Shown here piece by piece: positions 38,001-50,347 of a stretch of 64,000 bases of DNA. The stretch is from Montifringilla adamsi (taxonomy: Eukaryota; Chordata; Aves; Passeriformes; Passeridae). Numbering within the stretch: position 1 is the stretch's first letter; each line of letters starts with the position of its first letter. The position numbers were made by a program, and so were the translations under genes. The DNA lies in assembly GCA_017590115.1 (NCBI GenBank), contig JAGGNK010013003.1:1116001-1180000 (forward strand). Direction: 5' to 3'. Under the pieces are notes generated by a model. The model saw nothing but the letters and a program-made list of their open reading frames with translations, did no database searches and was not told the DNA's origin.

Positions 38001-38709
38001 AGCTGCAGAAAAGTGTTATAAATTGTGATATCATGACTTAACCGTACTGCACGTCCTGCAGTGAGCAGAACCTAATGCTCAGAGCTCACTAATTCTGTCT
38101 ATAGAAAGAAATGTTTCTTCAGCCCCTTTCAAGTTTAAAAAAAAACCCCTTATGGTTCTAAATAGAAGTCTAATATAAAAAATTGCTCTCTGAGAGGAAG
38201 TTTTTTGTCAATGCTTAGGAACCAGTGAAGTGAATGGTTATAGATGAGGTTGGAATATAGCCTTAATGACAGGATGTGCTGACACTGTACATTATCCTGC
38301 TGTGAAGTGGGTTTATTTGTACACAGTTGAAGCCCCTCATGTGAGAAGGTGAGTGAGTGTCAGGGTAAATCCTGTGATTTGCTCTGAAGGTGTGACTACA
38401 TCTGGTTTGGCAGTGCCTGATAATCGATAACACAAGGTGCTCACTGTCTCCCGGGACTCGGACTGTGATTAACGCACACTTGGAAAACTGCATCTCTGTT
38501 TCCCATGGGGAAGGACCACCCTGACAGGTACATGTGCACCAGCCCAGCAGGTGACACACCTTCGAGGAGCCAGGACTGACACGGAGAGCGTGGCACGAAG
38601 CTGTGCCCCCTCTTGCTGGACAAGGACTTGTGCCTTTATTCCCCAGCGCTTCCCAGGGCTCCTTGGCTGTGCTCTGCTGGCCGGGCTGCCAGCTCTGCCT
38701 TGGGCACAT
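35079..38709. other. Unique DNA with small simple repeats
   Basis: No gene recognised. A (TTG)n tract of about seven units lies at 35767-35787, and TA-rich simple sequence at 37120-37166. A homeodomain-motif-rich block at 36581-36780 is listed separately. The 139-codon minus-strand frame at 37466-37885 has no recognisable domain. Confidence 0.5.
36581..36780. promoter_or_regulatory. Possible conserved noncoding element
   Basis: About 200 bp without repeats, dense in TAAT-core sites: CTAATCTAATTTGG at 36590 on, ACTAATTACTGC at 36657 on, CACTAATTCTGTTAATGC near 36733 on. There is also a CATTACTGCTTCATTGG stretch. This composition is typical of developmental enhancers bound by homeodomain proteins. 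Conservation cannot be tested here, so this is pattern-based inference. Confidence 0.2.
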
Positions 38710-38770
38710 GGCTGATTTCCATAACGAGGGGCTGATTTCCATAACGAGGGGCTGATTTCCATAAGGAGGG
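38710..38770. repeat. 20-bp minisatellite, three copies
   Basis: Three head-to-tail copies of GGCTGATTTCCATAACGAGG, the third with a single C-to-G change (AAGG for ACGG). Phase is exact at 20 bp. It lies in a GC-richer patch and produces the repeated Leu-Met-Glu-Ile-Ser-Pro-Ser peptides in minus-strand frames, a reason to distrust those frames as genes. Confidence 0.9.
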
Positions 38771-39679
38771 GCCGGGCTGTCATGACCACCCTGTACCCAG
38801 GCACAGCGCGGCTGTAGCGGAGCACGTGAGAGCCGCATTCGTCTTCCCACTGACGCCGGGTCTGACCTTTCCTGAGGAAAACTGCTGGAGCAGTTGGTGA
38901 GCAGGAGCTTGGTGAAACATCTGTGGTGTCATTTTTAAAGAGTCCTGTCAGGCTGTTTGAGGGCTGGGGCTGTGGAACCAGCATATGGCTGCTTCTCCTC
39001 ATTCCAGAGGTGAGCTGCCGCCAAGGGCCGTGTGCAGCTGATATGGGATGGAAAATGTGACTGTGCCTCCATACAAGAAATTGCCAGCGTTCCTCTGTGA
39101 TGTCCTGAGCTAGGTGAAATATAGACTCTCATCTTCCACAGCGCTGGACCTGGCCAAATTATCCAGCAAAAAATGTTGAAAGCACAGTGGTCATGAGGGG
39201 TCTGCTGGACACACTCAGGCAAGAGGCTGCAAGTGTGGATTACTTGCTGGCTGCAGATGGAATTCTGACAAACCCACACTTGCCAGCACTGCAGCCATTC
39301 TCAAAAAATCTTTACAATCCATTCTTTAAAATCCATTGCATTGTATTTAACTTGATATTTAGCAGATTCAGCCTGACTGAAGAATCAGTGTTGGTTCTTG
39401 TGTTTCACCTCCCAGAGGTAGGAGGTGAAGATGTCTAAAGAGAAAGTGGGCGCCACTCTGTGAGGGGCTAGGGAATTTGGGAAGCACAGCTGGTGTGGTA
39501 TGAGCCATTGCTGTGAAAACTGCTGTCTCAAACCACTGTGTCACCCATACCTGTCCAAGGACATTTCTGTGCACATCTGAGGTGGGTCCTGGCTGTATCA
39601 AGGCTCACAAAAGTTAAGTGGGGGCAAGGGCTGACTTAGGCAGGTAATGGGACCTTTCTCTGCTCCAAAGGGTAGGGGA
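38771..39679. other. Unique DNA, no gene seen
   Basis: Moderate GC with a few CpG at 38790-38870. No gene or repeat family recognised. Confidence 0.5.
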
Positions 39680-39860
39680 TGGGAGAGATCATGGAAACAG
39701 ATTGCCCAGAGGAGCAGATGATGCCCTGTCTCTGGAAGTGTTCAAGGCCAGGTTGGATGGAACTCTGAGAAATCTGGGCTAGTGAAAGGAGTTCCTGCCC
39801 ATCACAGGGGGTTGAAATGAAATTTCATTTAAGGTTCCTTCCAATCCAAACCATTCCATG
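39680..39860 (+). mobile_element. CR1 LINE 3'-end fragment
   Basis: A CR1 3' UTR is recognised from ACAGATTGCCCAGAGG (39687 on), CTCTGGAAGTGTTCAAGGCC (39731 on), AGGTTGGATGG, the GGAGTTCCTGCCCATCACAG stretch, AAGGTTCCTTCCAATCC and CCATTCCATGAA near the end. A local AAATGAAATTTCATTT palindrome near 39817-39832 replaces the usual GATGATCTTTAAGG region. It is severely 5' truncated, with no ORF. Confidence 0.85.
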
Positions 39861-42800
39861 AAACTTGGAGCAACAGGAGTGACTGAAGGGAATGTTTAGA
39901 AGGGTTATGGGGAAAGGCTGAAAGCAATGGGAAGTTCTCATCAGTGCAGAGTGTCTCATGTTGCTGGGATAACTGGGCCAGGTGAGAGAAAACAATCTCT
40001 GTGCTCAACATCCCTAGACACTGTGAATTACCAGGGCCAACATGGACTTAGATTTAGGGTGTTTGTGCTTCTGCTAGTGCTTTCTGAGCCTGCACTGATT
40101 TCCCAGTTGTGATCTGGTTTGTGTGCTGTTTGCATCTGGCATACAGCTCCTGATGTGTCAAGCCTCTTTCAGGCAGTTCAGAGGCTTTGGGTTATCACTT
40201 CTACCAATAATCCTACATCCTCCAATAAATATTTCCTGGTAACCTGACATTCCTGGAAATCTTGGCTTCCAAAACAAGAGTGCCTCTTCATTTTGTGTGT
40301 GGTGGACCTGGCGTGCTGAGGGTACAGGAGATGGGCAATGCTTCATAGATGTAGGAGGTTTCTGTGCACATGCAGTGGGTGCTGCTTTTTTGTGTCCAGA
40401 TTTTAAGAGCTGTGCCATAGGTGTGTGCCTGAAAGAGACCCCATTTCAGCTTCAGAGAATAGTTTGGGAAGGAACTATCTCTATCTGAGGGAAGTGGTGA
40501 CAGAAGGGCTTGTCACCAGCAAGTGTCCTGACAGGGACACTGTTGGCAAGGGCAGGTATTCCTCCCAGCAAACCATGTGAACCATGTGAGAGGCTGAGGA
40601 GGAGCCAACAAAAAGCATGAGGTAGTTGCTATTCCTGTTAGCTGGTTTATTTCTCAGTGTAACCACCCCATGTTTACCCATGATATCTACACAGCACCTC
40701 TGTGTGTTTCATTGTAGCAACGAAAAAATGACACAGGGATGTGCCCCTTTTTCTCTTCCCCTGGGCATAAAGGGAAATCAAAGCTGGCAAACAGGTCCCT
40801 AAGAGGTATTCCTTCCCTTCAGTGGCTCCCTGGGACTGGCCCAGGTCGAATATACACGTGGCTGTAAAAATATGAATGAAAAGAAGTGAAACATGGTGAC
40901 AGCAACTCAAACCCTGGATTGTCTCTGGGAAGAGTAGGATAAAGGATGACTGGCTGGTTTGGGTGCAGTAGCAGCTGTCTGCAGCAGTGGGAATGGGACT
41001 GCAATGGAGTTAGTTCACTGAGTGAATCACACATCCCCAGAGCCCTGGGTGGATCCCCCCAATGGACAGCGTGGGCATCCAGGACAGTTTGTTCTCTTTG
41101 GAATCTCTGAGCATCTCTCTCATAGCAAAAGCTCCTTTCTCACACATTGGTGGTGCTTCTGCTGCCTTCCTCAGAGGGGACTGGTTTAGGTCCCCCAAGA
41201 GACAACAATATGTGCCAAGGACTTTGCCTGTGCCCGAGCTCACACATCGCCAAGGCTGCACCCAAACTGCCGTGTTCCCTTTGCAGTGTCTGTCTGCCCC
41301 ACATCTGCTTCTCTCTTCTTTGTCTGGCACCTCTTGGCTCCTCCACACTCAGGGGATGTCTGCCCCTTAAAACATGGAGCCCTAAAAACCTGCTGGAACA
41401 GCTGAAATACAGCACTGGAACACCATGCTCAGCAGACTCCCTGCTTTTGCCTGTTTTGTTCTTCATCACTGGTTCTGCCGTGTGCCTTTAGGAGAGAGCT
41501 GTTTGTGTCTCCAGCATTAACTGTGGCTGTTAACACCATCCTTACACTACTTACATGACAAATTCTTGTCCTTAAGATGAGTTGGCCGTAGCAGGGTCTG
41601 CCAGAGCACAAACCCAGCAGCAGCAGGCACTGCTGGGAGCTGCTGCTGCTCCAGGTGACGCAGGTACTGGACTCCGCGGGCGGCACTTGGAAGCGATCAC
41701 TTTTGTTATCAAATATGAGGCATCCAGGCGGACTGTTAGGTTTCATCTGATCACAAGGCAGGCTTTTATTAATCCCTTATCAATGTAGTGCTTTTGATTG
41801 AAATCTGTCTCTCTCTTTCAGTCTCCTCCCCCCTTTTCCTTGCAGGACATAAAAGACAATGGAAGGGATAGGGCCAAACTGCTCTTCTGCAGACAAGAAG
41901 CCAATTGTCTAAAAACAACACCTCATTCAAGACCACGGGAGACTGAGGACAGTGGCAGGAGCATGAATATACAAAAGTGCCTACTGTTAAGGCCACAGCT
42001 TTAAGTGTTTAAATTCAAATCACATTTCCATTTGAGGTTTGAATTTATGGCAAGAACATACACACAAGGGTTTCAGTGTTCTAAATAAAACTCATCTGAC
42101 TTCTCAGGGTATTCCTCATGGCAACACATCAGAGCTGAGTGCAAGGGAGACTCATTTTCCTTGCTCTATGAAGGAAAAATATTGAAGTAGGTTATTTTGG
42201 TTTGGTTTGGGTTTGTGTGCTCTGTGTTAGTAAATAACACAGCCTGTCATATCTAGGCTCTGGTTTTCTGATTGTGAGGTTAGTCCTTTGCTTGAAACTC
42301 TGTTGTTCTTGGACCTTTGCCTTGAGCTGGAGGGTTTATATGTGTGGAGGAAGAGGAGGAACCAAGCTAAAAATAAAGTGGAACAAAACTCTGCTTATTG
42401 CCATGGAGTAGCTAATGTTTTCCTAGATGTCTCAGCAGCCCTGTCCTTGCAGGCAGTGTGGACTGGCACAGCCTGCTTTCATCACATGAGAGGTGTGATT
42501 ATCTGTGTCCCATATCACCTTCCTCATATTTTGCTCTGTGCTCTATCTAATATTTTGCTCATGCTGGTCACAGCAACAGCAAGAGAAACAGGCTCCACTT
42601 TCCATTACACATTGAGCAAGGAGCATTTGCAATGCAGATGTAAGAGGCAGGTCAAGTTCCTTTGCTCCTTTGCTCCTTTGTGCCCCTCAGTGTGACCCTG
42701 TGGTGTCTGCTCCTGCCACAGCCCTGAAATGATGGCAGATGCTGCGAGCTGCAGGGACTGCAGCACAAAAATACCTGTGTGTTCACAGAACCTGGACCAA

Positions 42801-44446
42801 AAGCACTCTCTGTCTCTCTTTGTGGAGAAGCACTGAAGGCAGGGAAGGAGGGACTTCTGCACAGCATTCTCTGGGACAGGACTTGGTACACACAGGAGCT
42901 GAGCAGATGTTAGATTGCTTATGGGAGCAACGAGAACATCCCCAGTTACATCAGATCAGCTGCAAACTAGATGTGAGACAACTGCCCTTAGTCAGGATTT
43001 AGAAGAAAGCTTCTGTCAGACTGGACATTCCCTCCTTGCCCATTTTCATGCTTTGAAAACGTGACCCTAAACCCTCACCTGTGAAACCCTGTTGGTGCTG
43101 GGTGTTTGGTTAAAAGCACAGGACTGACTCAGTGCACAAGTGGCCCTGTTCAGTATAGATGCCAGAGAGGCAGGTAAAATATTCAGATGTTCAAATATTT
43201 TCCATTAAATCTCCCAGCTGAGGTTATCTTTGACCAGTATATCAACATCCACTGCCACACAGATAAACAGTGACCAAGGAAAGATCCTCTGCCTGCCCAG
43301 CCATGCTCCTCTTGCACTGATAAAACATTCCTACAACCTTACAAGTTTAAAGAAAAAGGGCTTCTATCAGCAATGTGGTGTTAGTCAGATTGTTGTGAAT
43401 AGTTTATGCACAGTATCACAAGGTGTTCAGTTTCTGAAATGTTGGTACAAGCAGAATATCATGTAGAGTTTGGGTTTAGTGTCTCAGTACTGAGGCACAG
43501 TGCATTTTTAGATGTTTTAGAAACCAAACCACAATGATATTTCTCTGTGTGAGTAGCACAGAGCACTGGTGATGCCTCTGGCATCCTTTCCCAGCATGTA
43601 CTGCCTGTGCTCCCTGGGCCAGTGGCTATCTCCAAGGATCAAACCAGGTCATCCTCACAGAAAATTCCCAGGTCTGGAATTCAAGTTTGGTTATATTATT
43701 AGCACACCCCGTTGCTTCTTTTAGGGCAGCTAATTGAGAAGCTGCAGCAGACTTGTCTTTTCCTGAATCCCCAAAACCATGGAGGTCCCTTTTCCTTCGC
43801 AGCAGTAATTGAGAACATGTAGTCAGATTGCCTCTGGGAGTGGTGAGTTATTAAAAATCAGGCACTTGAGTACTGATTTTGTGAGCTGGAATGATGGTAA
43901 AGGGCAGACAGGCAAATCCCTTGCGCAGAAACCTCAGGCAGGCCATGACCTCTTGCCAAATGCAGCTGTGTGGTGCTTCAAGTGTTGTATTTTAAAGTGC
44001 TCTTCATGCCTAGGAAAGGGCTTTGTGCACCCAAAGGGGTGGATAATTTTCTTCCTGTTTGGGCAGTTGCTTTAGTAAAAGATATAATATCTTCTTACAA
44101 ACTTTGTGTCATTTAGTGGGTAACAGTAATTTTAGTGTCATGTGGGTAGTGAAGTGCAGGAATTGTCTATCTGCATCCCAGTCCTGTGTCTGTGCCTTAC
44201 CTCTCTAGGAAATGGGTGGTGAAAAAGAGACCCTGAAGCACCCTCTACCATCACGTTTTTCCACAATTAAGGCATTCTCTTTTTCTCTTCCTAGTACATT
44301 TAGTGCCTCACAGATTACTAACCTTTAAATCACTTCCCTCCCCTTGGCTACAGTGCATTTCATCCATGCTAGTTGCCAGGTGGAGTTCCCATGCCAGCTC
44401 CATCCCTGCCACCACTGGAAATTCAGGTTGTGTAGACAGTGTCATC
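39861..44446. other. Unique DNA, no gene seen
   Basis: About 4.6 kb. Frames of about 100-135 codons occur on both strands at 41000-41800 and 42288-42695, without recognisable domains. Three units of CTCCTTTG-type sequence lie at about 42656-42684. No repeat family is confidently recognised. Confidence 0.5.
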
Positions 44447-44785
44447 ACAGAATTATGGAATGTCCTGAGCTGGAAGTGACCCACAAGAACCATTGAGTCC
44501 AACTCTGGCCCTGCCCAGAACATCCCCCCAGAGTCACTCCATGTGCCTGAGAGCATTTTCCAAATGCTTCTTGAGCTCTGCCAGCCTTGGTGCTGTGACC
44601 ACTGCCCTGGTGAGCCTGTTCCAGCGCCCAGCCACCCTCTGGGTGAAGAAACTTTTCCTGATATCTAAGCTAAACCTCCCCTGCACAGCTTCAGGACATT
44701 CCCTCAGGTCCTGGTCACCAGAGAGAAGAGATCAGAGCCTGCCCCTCTGCTGTCCCTCATGAGGAAGTTGTGTTGTTTGCACATG
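44447..44785 (-). mobile_element. CR1 LINE 3' fragment
   Basis: Reading the plus strand left to right gives the reverse complement of a CR1 3' UTR. The terminal octamer end is TCACAGAATTATGGAATG at 44445 on. It is followed by CTGAGCTGGAAGTGACCCAC, TTGAGTCCAACTCTGGCCC and TCTGGGTGAAGAAACTTTTC near 44638, then the CTAAACCTCCCCTGCACAGC stretch and AGAGATCAGAGCCTGCCCC near 44728. It is well preserved and so among the younger insertions here. Homology fades after about 44785. It is non-coding. Confidence 0.9.
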
Positions 44786-46918
44786 TCCTGGGACAACTCT
44801 CCAAAGACTCCTTTGGATGCAGGACAAGGATGAGGCTTGTGCCCCAGCCCTGCTCCCCACGGCAGTGAGGTTGAAGTCACTCACTCTTCCAACCCACCAC
44901 TACAACAGAGCTGGGTTTTGGTTAGTCCTTACCTTGTCATTTGAGGGTTTTGGAAAAAAAAAAAAGAAAACAGCATCAAGGCAGCCTGGCAGTGCCATCT
45001 GTGCTGAACCCTTGCCACCCCTCACCGGCTGGGATCTGCAGCCAGCATCTGCTGGGGAAGCTTGTGAGCTCCAGCTTCAGTATTAAGGGGAGCAAATTAC
45101 TACTGGAAGGGAAAAATCCTACACCAAAGCAACCTCAAAACCAAAACAGGAAGCAGGGTGTCACCTGGAAGCACATCCTGAGCCTGAGTGGGCTGGACAT
45201 GAACCATCCAAGGTGAATGGGTGGAAGCTGGCAACGCTGCCTTTTTTGTGCCAGCTGAAGGTCTTGCCTTGTCTCCTGAAAATGCAAATACAGACCTCTC
45301 CAGCTCAAATTCTCCAAGATGTGACTCTTGAAAAATAAAGGCAGCAGGTTTGTTCCTTCTGTGAAGTAGCTCAATGTCTTCATGGAACCTCTGCAGGTAC
45401 AGCATGGGTGAAGTTGGCTCTTTTGTTTAAAGTCTTCACCTTGCCATTAAGATTGTTCTGAATCTCAGTGCTAAATTAAGTGTTGTTCTGCTCGTATTCT
45501 GATTCAGTCTCCTCCAATGGCTGTTTATTAAAAAAAAAAAAAAAAAAGAAAAAAAAGAAATGTGTTATAATTCTCCTTGCTCACCATTCTCACATTAAAT
45601 CAAATTCAGCTCTTTCCTCTGGTTTATTACTGAGCACCACTGCAGGAGGTGGTTAAGGGTTTTTTAACTGGCTGCTACAGAAGTATCACTTTAATTGCAC
45701 AAAATGCGTGGTGGATATTGAGAACACTTTCAACCAGTTGTTTGCCTTGTTTGATTTGTGTGGCACCACTAATGTAATACCATCTTTACAAATTAGTTTA
45801 ATTATGCCTTCCCCTGTGTTATGGAAACAGAACGGAGAGCTTTTTTCAAAATTTAACAACCACACATTCTCATGTCCCATAATTTGCAATATTCAAACCA
45901 ATTATCACATCAGTAAAAACATGAAAAACAGTTTCACTGTTACAGTCATTATTGAGAATACATGGCTGTAGTTGTTGAAAATGTGCTATCTACATCTACA
46001 TACAACTTAGTGAGTGCCAAAAGACTTTACTTAAAAGAATCTTGTATTTTTCAAGCAACCACAGTGTTACAAATAACCACAGTGGTGATAAACAAGTGCA
46101 CTTGCTTGTGTGGTTGTGGCTCAAATTGTGCTTTCAAGATGAATGTCTAATATTATCAGATTGATACAGATTTTAAATCTCTATTGTTGTAAGTGTGAAT
46201 AAGGTTTGCTTTAGCAGCTGGGAAAACATATTTAAAGCTGGGAATAAATGAATATGAATAAGAGGATGTGTGGGGAGCTGTTTAATACTGCTGGGAGCAG
46301 AAAGACCAGGTTTTTTTCAGTTAATACAAACAGAATATTTGCATCCACATCTTAAGATGTGCACCCAGGAGTGACTGAAGGCTGCTGTATAGATATTTTT
46401 GTCTGTAGGATTTTGTCAGCAAAGACTGCAGTAGAGACAGCACTTGTAATGATAAAACTTACCTTCTTCCTAGAGGGAGAAAAATCCCCCAATCAATGTG
46501 ATTAATACAGTAAAAAGACTCTACTGCTGCTGTTGGTTCTGCATGTGCTGGTGACTTATTCTGCCACTGTTTGTTTGTCAGTAGGAGAGCATTTTTCTTG
46601 TCCTCGTCGTTCCACATTTGGTTTCAAAGTGACCATGGATGGAAGCCTTCACCTGAGCAGCCTGGAAGTGGCTGTGTGGAGTGCATGTATGTCGCATAGC
46701 TGGGAGGAAAATATCCCTTCCTTGAGTCTGCAATATTATTTCAAATGCAATAAGGCATTAAATCTTGATGTAGTTATAAAACTTAATGAAACACTGCTAC
46801 AGAGGTGTTTCAGGAGCCCTGCTGGCTTCCCTTGCTCTTCATAAAGTTGCTGAACAACCTTCTGCTGTGTTTTGGTTTAATTCTCATGGGAAAAGTTTAC
46901 CCTTTTGTTTCTTTGTAG
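44786..46918. other. Unique DNA, no gene seen
   Basis: An A run of 18 lies at 45530-45547 and continues A-rich to about 45560. The AT-rich stretch at 45690-46150 keeps modest open frames on both strands (87, 62 and 67 codons) despite low GC. This is slightly unusual, but no domain is recognisable. Confidence 0.45.
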
Positions 46919-47025
46919 CTCACTACATGCTGAACAGCCAGCACAACATTGTGCAAGACATAGGAAAAGGGAAAAGAGGGCAGGGAAAACTCAGAAGAAA
47001 AACAACAGAGGATGTACCCACCAAG
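46919..47025 (+). other. Candidate internal exon, unidentified
   Basis: Seen: a pyrimidine-rich acceptor CCTTTTGTTTCTTTGTAG ending at 46918, 107 bases open in one frame, then AAG and the donor GTAACC at 47026. The open frame encodes a basic peptide beginning AHYMLNSQHNIVQDIGKGKR and ending near RRKTTEDVPTK. No family recognised. The frame continues 5' and 3' of the segment, so openness alone is weak evidence. It may be a coding or lncRNA exon, or neither. Confidence 0.17.
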
Positions 47026-48059
47026 GTAACCAGAAAGCAGCTCTAAGTAGCAAAACTGTGGGACTTGCATCAGCCTGATGTTGCGTGGATAAAAAAAAGA
47101 AGCTGATTTACACTGATGACTTAATTGCATTTCTGCGCAGTCCAAGTGCAAAGTTCCCATTTGCCATCGAGTTCAGCATCTTGGATGTGTGACATCCCCT
47201 GAAGAGAGACTCAGCGGAGAGGCACAGCAAGGTCAGCTCTGTGAGCTGCCAGCCTGCTGCTTCCCTCCCACTCCCAGTGCTGCTGCTGAGGCTGTGGTGG
47301 CTCAGGGAGCTGAAAGCTGACCCAACACACGTCGATAGTGTCCATGCTACGCCTGGCTTGTCACTCGCAAGGGACTCTGCCCTGCCCGTCCCTGCATCAA
47401 AACTGTCACTTAGAGCGATATTCCAAGGCTCTTTTTCAGATCCCTTCATCCAGGGGAGGAGTAGGCAAAGGAAGCTGGGAGACAGATGTGCAGCTGATGC
47501 GAACACAAATCCTCCTAATGAGCTCAGTGGAGCTGAACCAGTTCCTTCAGCAGAAGAAATTTCCCTCTTTTCCCAGGTTGGAAATGGTGGCCTGCAGCCT
47601 GGCCCACTCACGGCCAGCCTGAGCACTGTCATTTGCTCCCAGGAACACGGCTCCCGCATTTTCAGGAAGGGACAGTGAAGGCCCAAGGGAGGAGCTGAGG
47701 GCACAGAGCTGGAGCACCAGAGACAGTGCTGTTGGTTCACCACCTTGGTGGCTGCTGGGTTTCTTCTTGGGTGGCTCAGTTTGGCAGTGTGAGGCTCTGA
47801 GCTGGTGTCCTCCTCTATGGCAAGGATGCATTGTATCAGCCAGCAAAAGTCTAGATGTGTGTAATCCTTCGCAGCTCATCCACCCTCTCCTTAAAAGACA
47901 CTTTGCTATTTTGTAATAGGGGGTAATAAATAAATAAATGTATATTTTTACATAATCAGCAACCACAAAGCTCTAGGGACTTCCTGAGAATCTGAAAATC
48001 TGACTGCAAAAACAAGCAAAAAGACATTTCCAGCAGTTAAAACTCAGGGTTGTGCTTTG
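47026..48059. other. Unique DNA, no gene seen
   Basis: A GC-richer patch at 47200-47760 has a 211-codon minus-strand frame overlapping a 145-codon plus-strand frame. Neither has a domain, and the overlap suggests stop-poor DNA. A short (AAAT)n lies at about 47925-47940. Confidence 0.45.
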
Positions 48060-48500
48060 AATATTCACCACATTTTTAAAACAAAGTCATCAGCTATGAT
48101 TGCATCCAGTTTGAGATCATTGCCATAATTAATTTTAATTAAAGTATACTGAACCTAAACCTTGTGAAGGTTTCTTTTGTGTCCTTGTGTGGTGCCGATA
48201 TTCACGTATGATAGGACATCACTCACGTGCAATTTTGCAGTTCGATGTTGACTCACACAGCACCTGCCAGCTTAGCCATGCTTTGAAAATTCAAAATATG
48301 CTCCTGCAAGCAGGTTGCAGTGAATGCCAATACAATGATTACATAAACAGAGGAATCTACTGTCATGTGCAAATGCAGTTTTGTAAATACCACATCGCAC
48401 GTGTCCTCACACGTGCTGATAGGTTTTTATGGCATACAGGGGATTGATTTTGCTGTGCCCTCATCAATCTATTCCATGTGATGATCTCAGTTTGAGGTGA
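48060..48500. promoter_or_regulatory. Possible enhancer with three CACGTG E-boxes
   Basis: CACGTG occurs at 48224-48229, 48398-48403 and 48410-48415. The last two lie in an exact inverted repeat, GCACGTGT (48397-48404), four bases, ACACGTGC (48409-48416). Seven CpG survive in about 240 bp of otherwise AT-balanced DNA. That hints at low methylation or constraint, because CpG decays quickly in vertebrate neutral sequence. Also present: an octamer-like GTGCAAATGC at 48367 on, and TAATTAATTTTAATTAAAG at about 48125. CACGTG is bound by bHLH-zip proteins (USF, MITF/TFE, MYC) and contains the ACGTG core of hypoxia elements. Which one, if any, acts here is unknown. Confidence 0.28.
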
Positions 48501-50347
48501 TGATGCACCGTGGACAGGGATTTGATCCATGCTTCCAAAATCTCTGCAACTCTGGCTGTTTGACTGACAAATTAATCTCCTGCTCCCCTAAACTGGAGCC
48601 AGCCCCAGCTGCTGTGTCCTTCACTTTTGGGAAGCTGTGAAAAACAACAAGTGCAGCTACAACTGACTTGAGGGTGCGAAACATTTGGTATGAATATAAA
48701 AGTATTCCTGGCAGAGCAGGAGAGGCCATCTTAATACCTAATTGGCTTTATTCTCACTATACATTTCTTTGGCAACTGCCTGCAAGGTTGAAGCAAGTGA
48801 TATTATTCCCTTCAGACATCATATAAAGAGATTCTGATACAGAAATCAGAAAACCAGCAAGTATATAAAGGTGTGATAGTATTTATTTGCTTACGAGAAT
48901 ATAATTTGGATTTAGTAGAAAATTAAAGAGAAGTATTTCTTTCCTATATTTTAAACAAATGTATGGAGAAAATAAAATTATTTACCATACAAATCTCCAT
49001 ATAAGCAGGTCCCCATGTTTAGGTAAGTCTGGAAAGAGTATTAATTGAAAAAATGTTGGTTGAAAAATGCTTGCCTTCCTGAAATTTACTGCCACCTTGA
49101 ATTAGTATTCCTCATGTTAAGTGCTTGTCAAGCACATGGCCAGTAAATAACGCGGGTGGTGTAAACAGAGCTATGTGATCAGGAAGTTTAAAAAGGTTTG
49201 CTAATGCCTTTTGGGGGGTCTTCCTGTTTCCCAGATGAAGAGTTTTCCTGCCCAGAACACTCTCAGATATCTGCATGAGCCCGTGTTGGCTCAGCCAACA
49301 GTTCACCTCTGTTCTACAGATTTTAGCCACAGGAATTGTTTCCAGTTCCGCTTCCCTATTGCCTCCCGTTCTCAAAGGGGAGCGGGCGCGAGCAGGAGTA
49401 CCCAGTGTCGCTATTGTCGTTGCTAAACCAAATGAGAATAAAGTTGAAAAAGCTCTTGAATGGCCTCCTGGAAGCCAGTGTTTAACTCCTGGTGTTGGGA
49501 TGAAAAACACAGGTTTTTCTCTACCCTGGGAAGCGTCCAACACTAGTCTGCATCAGAACTGCTGAACAGACTGGACTTTGAGATTGCGCCAGGAGATTAA
49601 TTCCTACTTTCCTGTCACAGCCTCCTTCCTCTTGAAGGTGGAAAACAAGCCAAAACCCCCTAGAGCAGTGTGTCTGGCCTTTGCTGTTGGCTGCCAGGGC
49701 CCTGAGTGCACCCGTTGCCTGGCTCCTGGGATCCCCACGCACCCCATTCCCACCCCGGCTGCTCCTCATGTGCCTGCTGGATGCCCCATCTGGTCATGGA
49801 CCCAGTCACCTCACCCACCACCAAGCTGCTACCTGCCATGGCCACCTGCCTTCACCTCTTGGGCAATCCGTCCATCTATCCTAGCTCCCCGTTGTTAAAG
49901 GGCAAAAATTTGTTCTGGACCAAAACACTTTATTGTCAGTATGCTTGGGGAGCTGGCCACACTTTGTCACACAGAGCTGGTCTTTACGAAGAGAGATGTT
50001 GGAATTTCCTGCAGGGAAGGGGGCGACCTCTCCTTGACTGCTACTGAATTACAGGGAGGCAAACAAGTAAGCCAGGGTCAGGACAAAAGGAGGTGGTGCT
50101 CTATGGAAAGAGTGGTGGAGCTTAGGACCTCAGGAAGTCTTTTCCAAAGGGTGGTGTTTGGATGGTGTTTCATGAGTTCAAAGGGAAGATGGCAAAGTGC
50201 CAGGAGGAGAGGCCCTTTGATTACTGAATGACAAAGTGCAGCAGGCTCTGGGAGCCCCTGAGCTGAACATAAGGAGAGGTTGGGAGAATATTAGGGACAG
50301 AAGGATTTGTCCTGCTGCTCCTGCCCTCCCCTCACCATCCACCTGGG
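48501..50347. other. Unique DNA, no gene seen
   Basis: AT-rich to about 49100, then GC-richer with isolated CpG near 49380-49420. Frames of up to 143 codons lie on both strands at 49110-49900, without domains. No repeat family recognised. It directly abuts the left edge of the tandem duplication. Confidence 0.45.

Noticed and set aside
38263..39002. Minus-strand frames of 195 and 177 codons
   Set aside because: Both run through the 20-bp minisatellite and overlap each other in different frames.
47108..47743. 211-codon minus-strand frame overlapping a 145-codon plus-strand frame
   Set aside because: Mutual overlap in stop-poor GC-rich DNA, and no recognisable domain in either.
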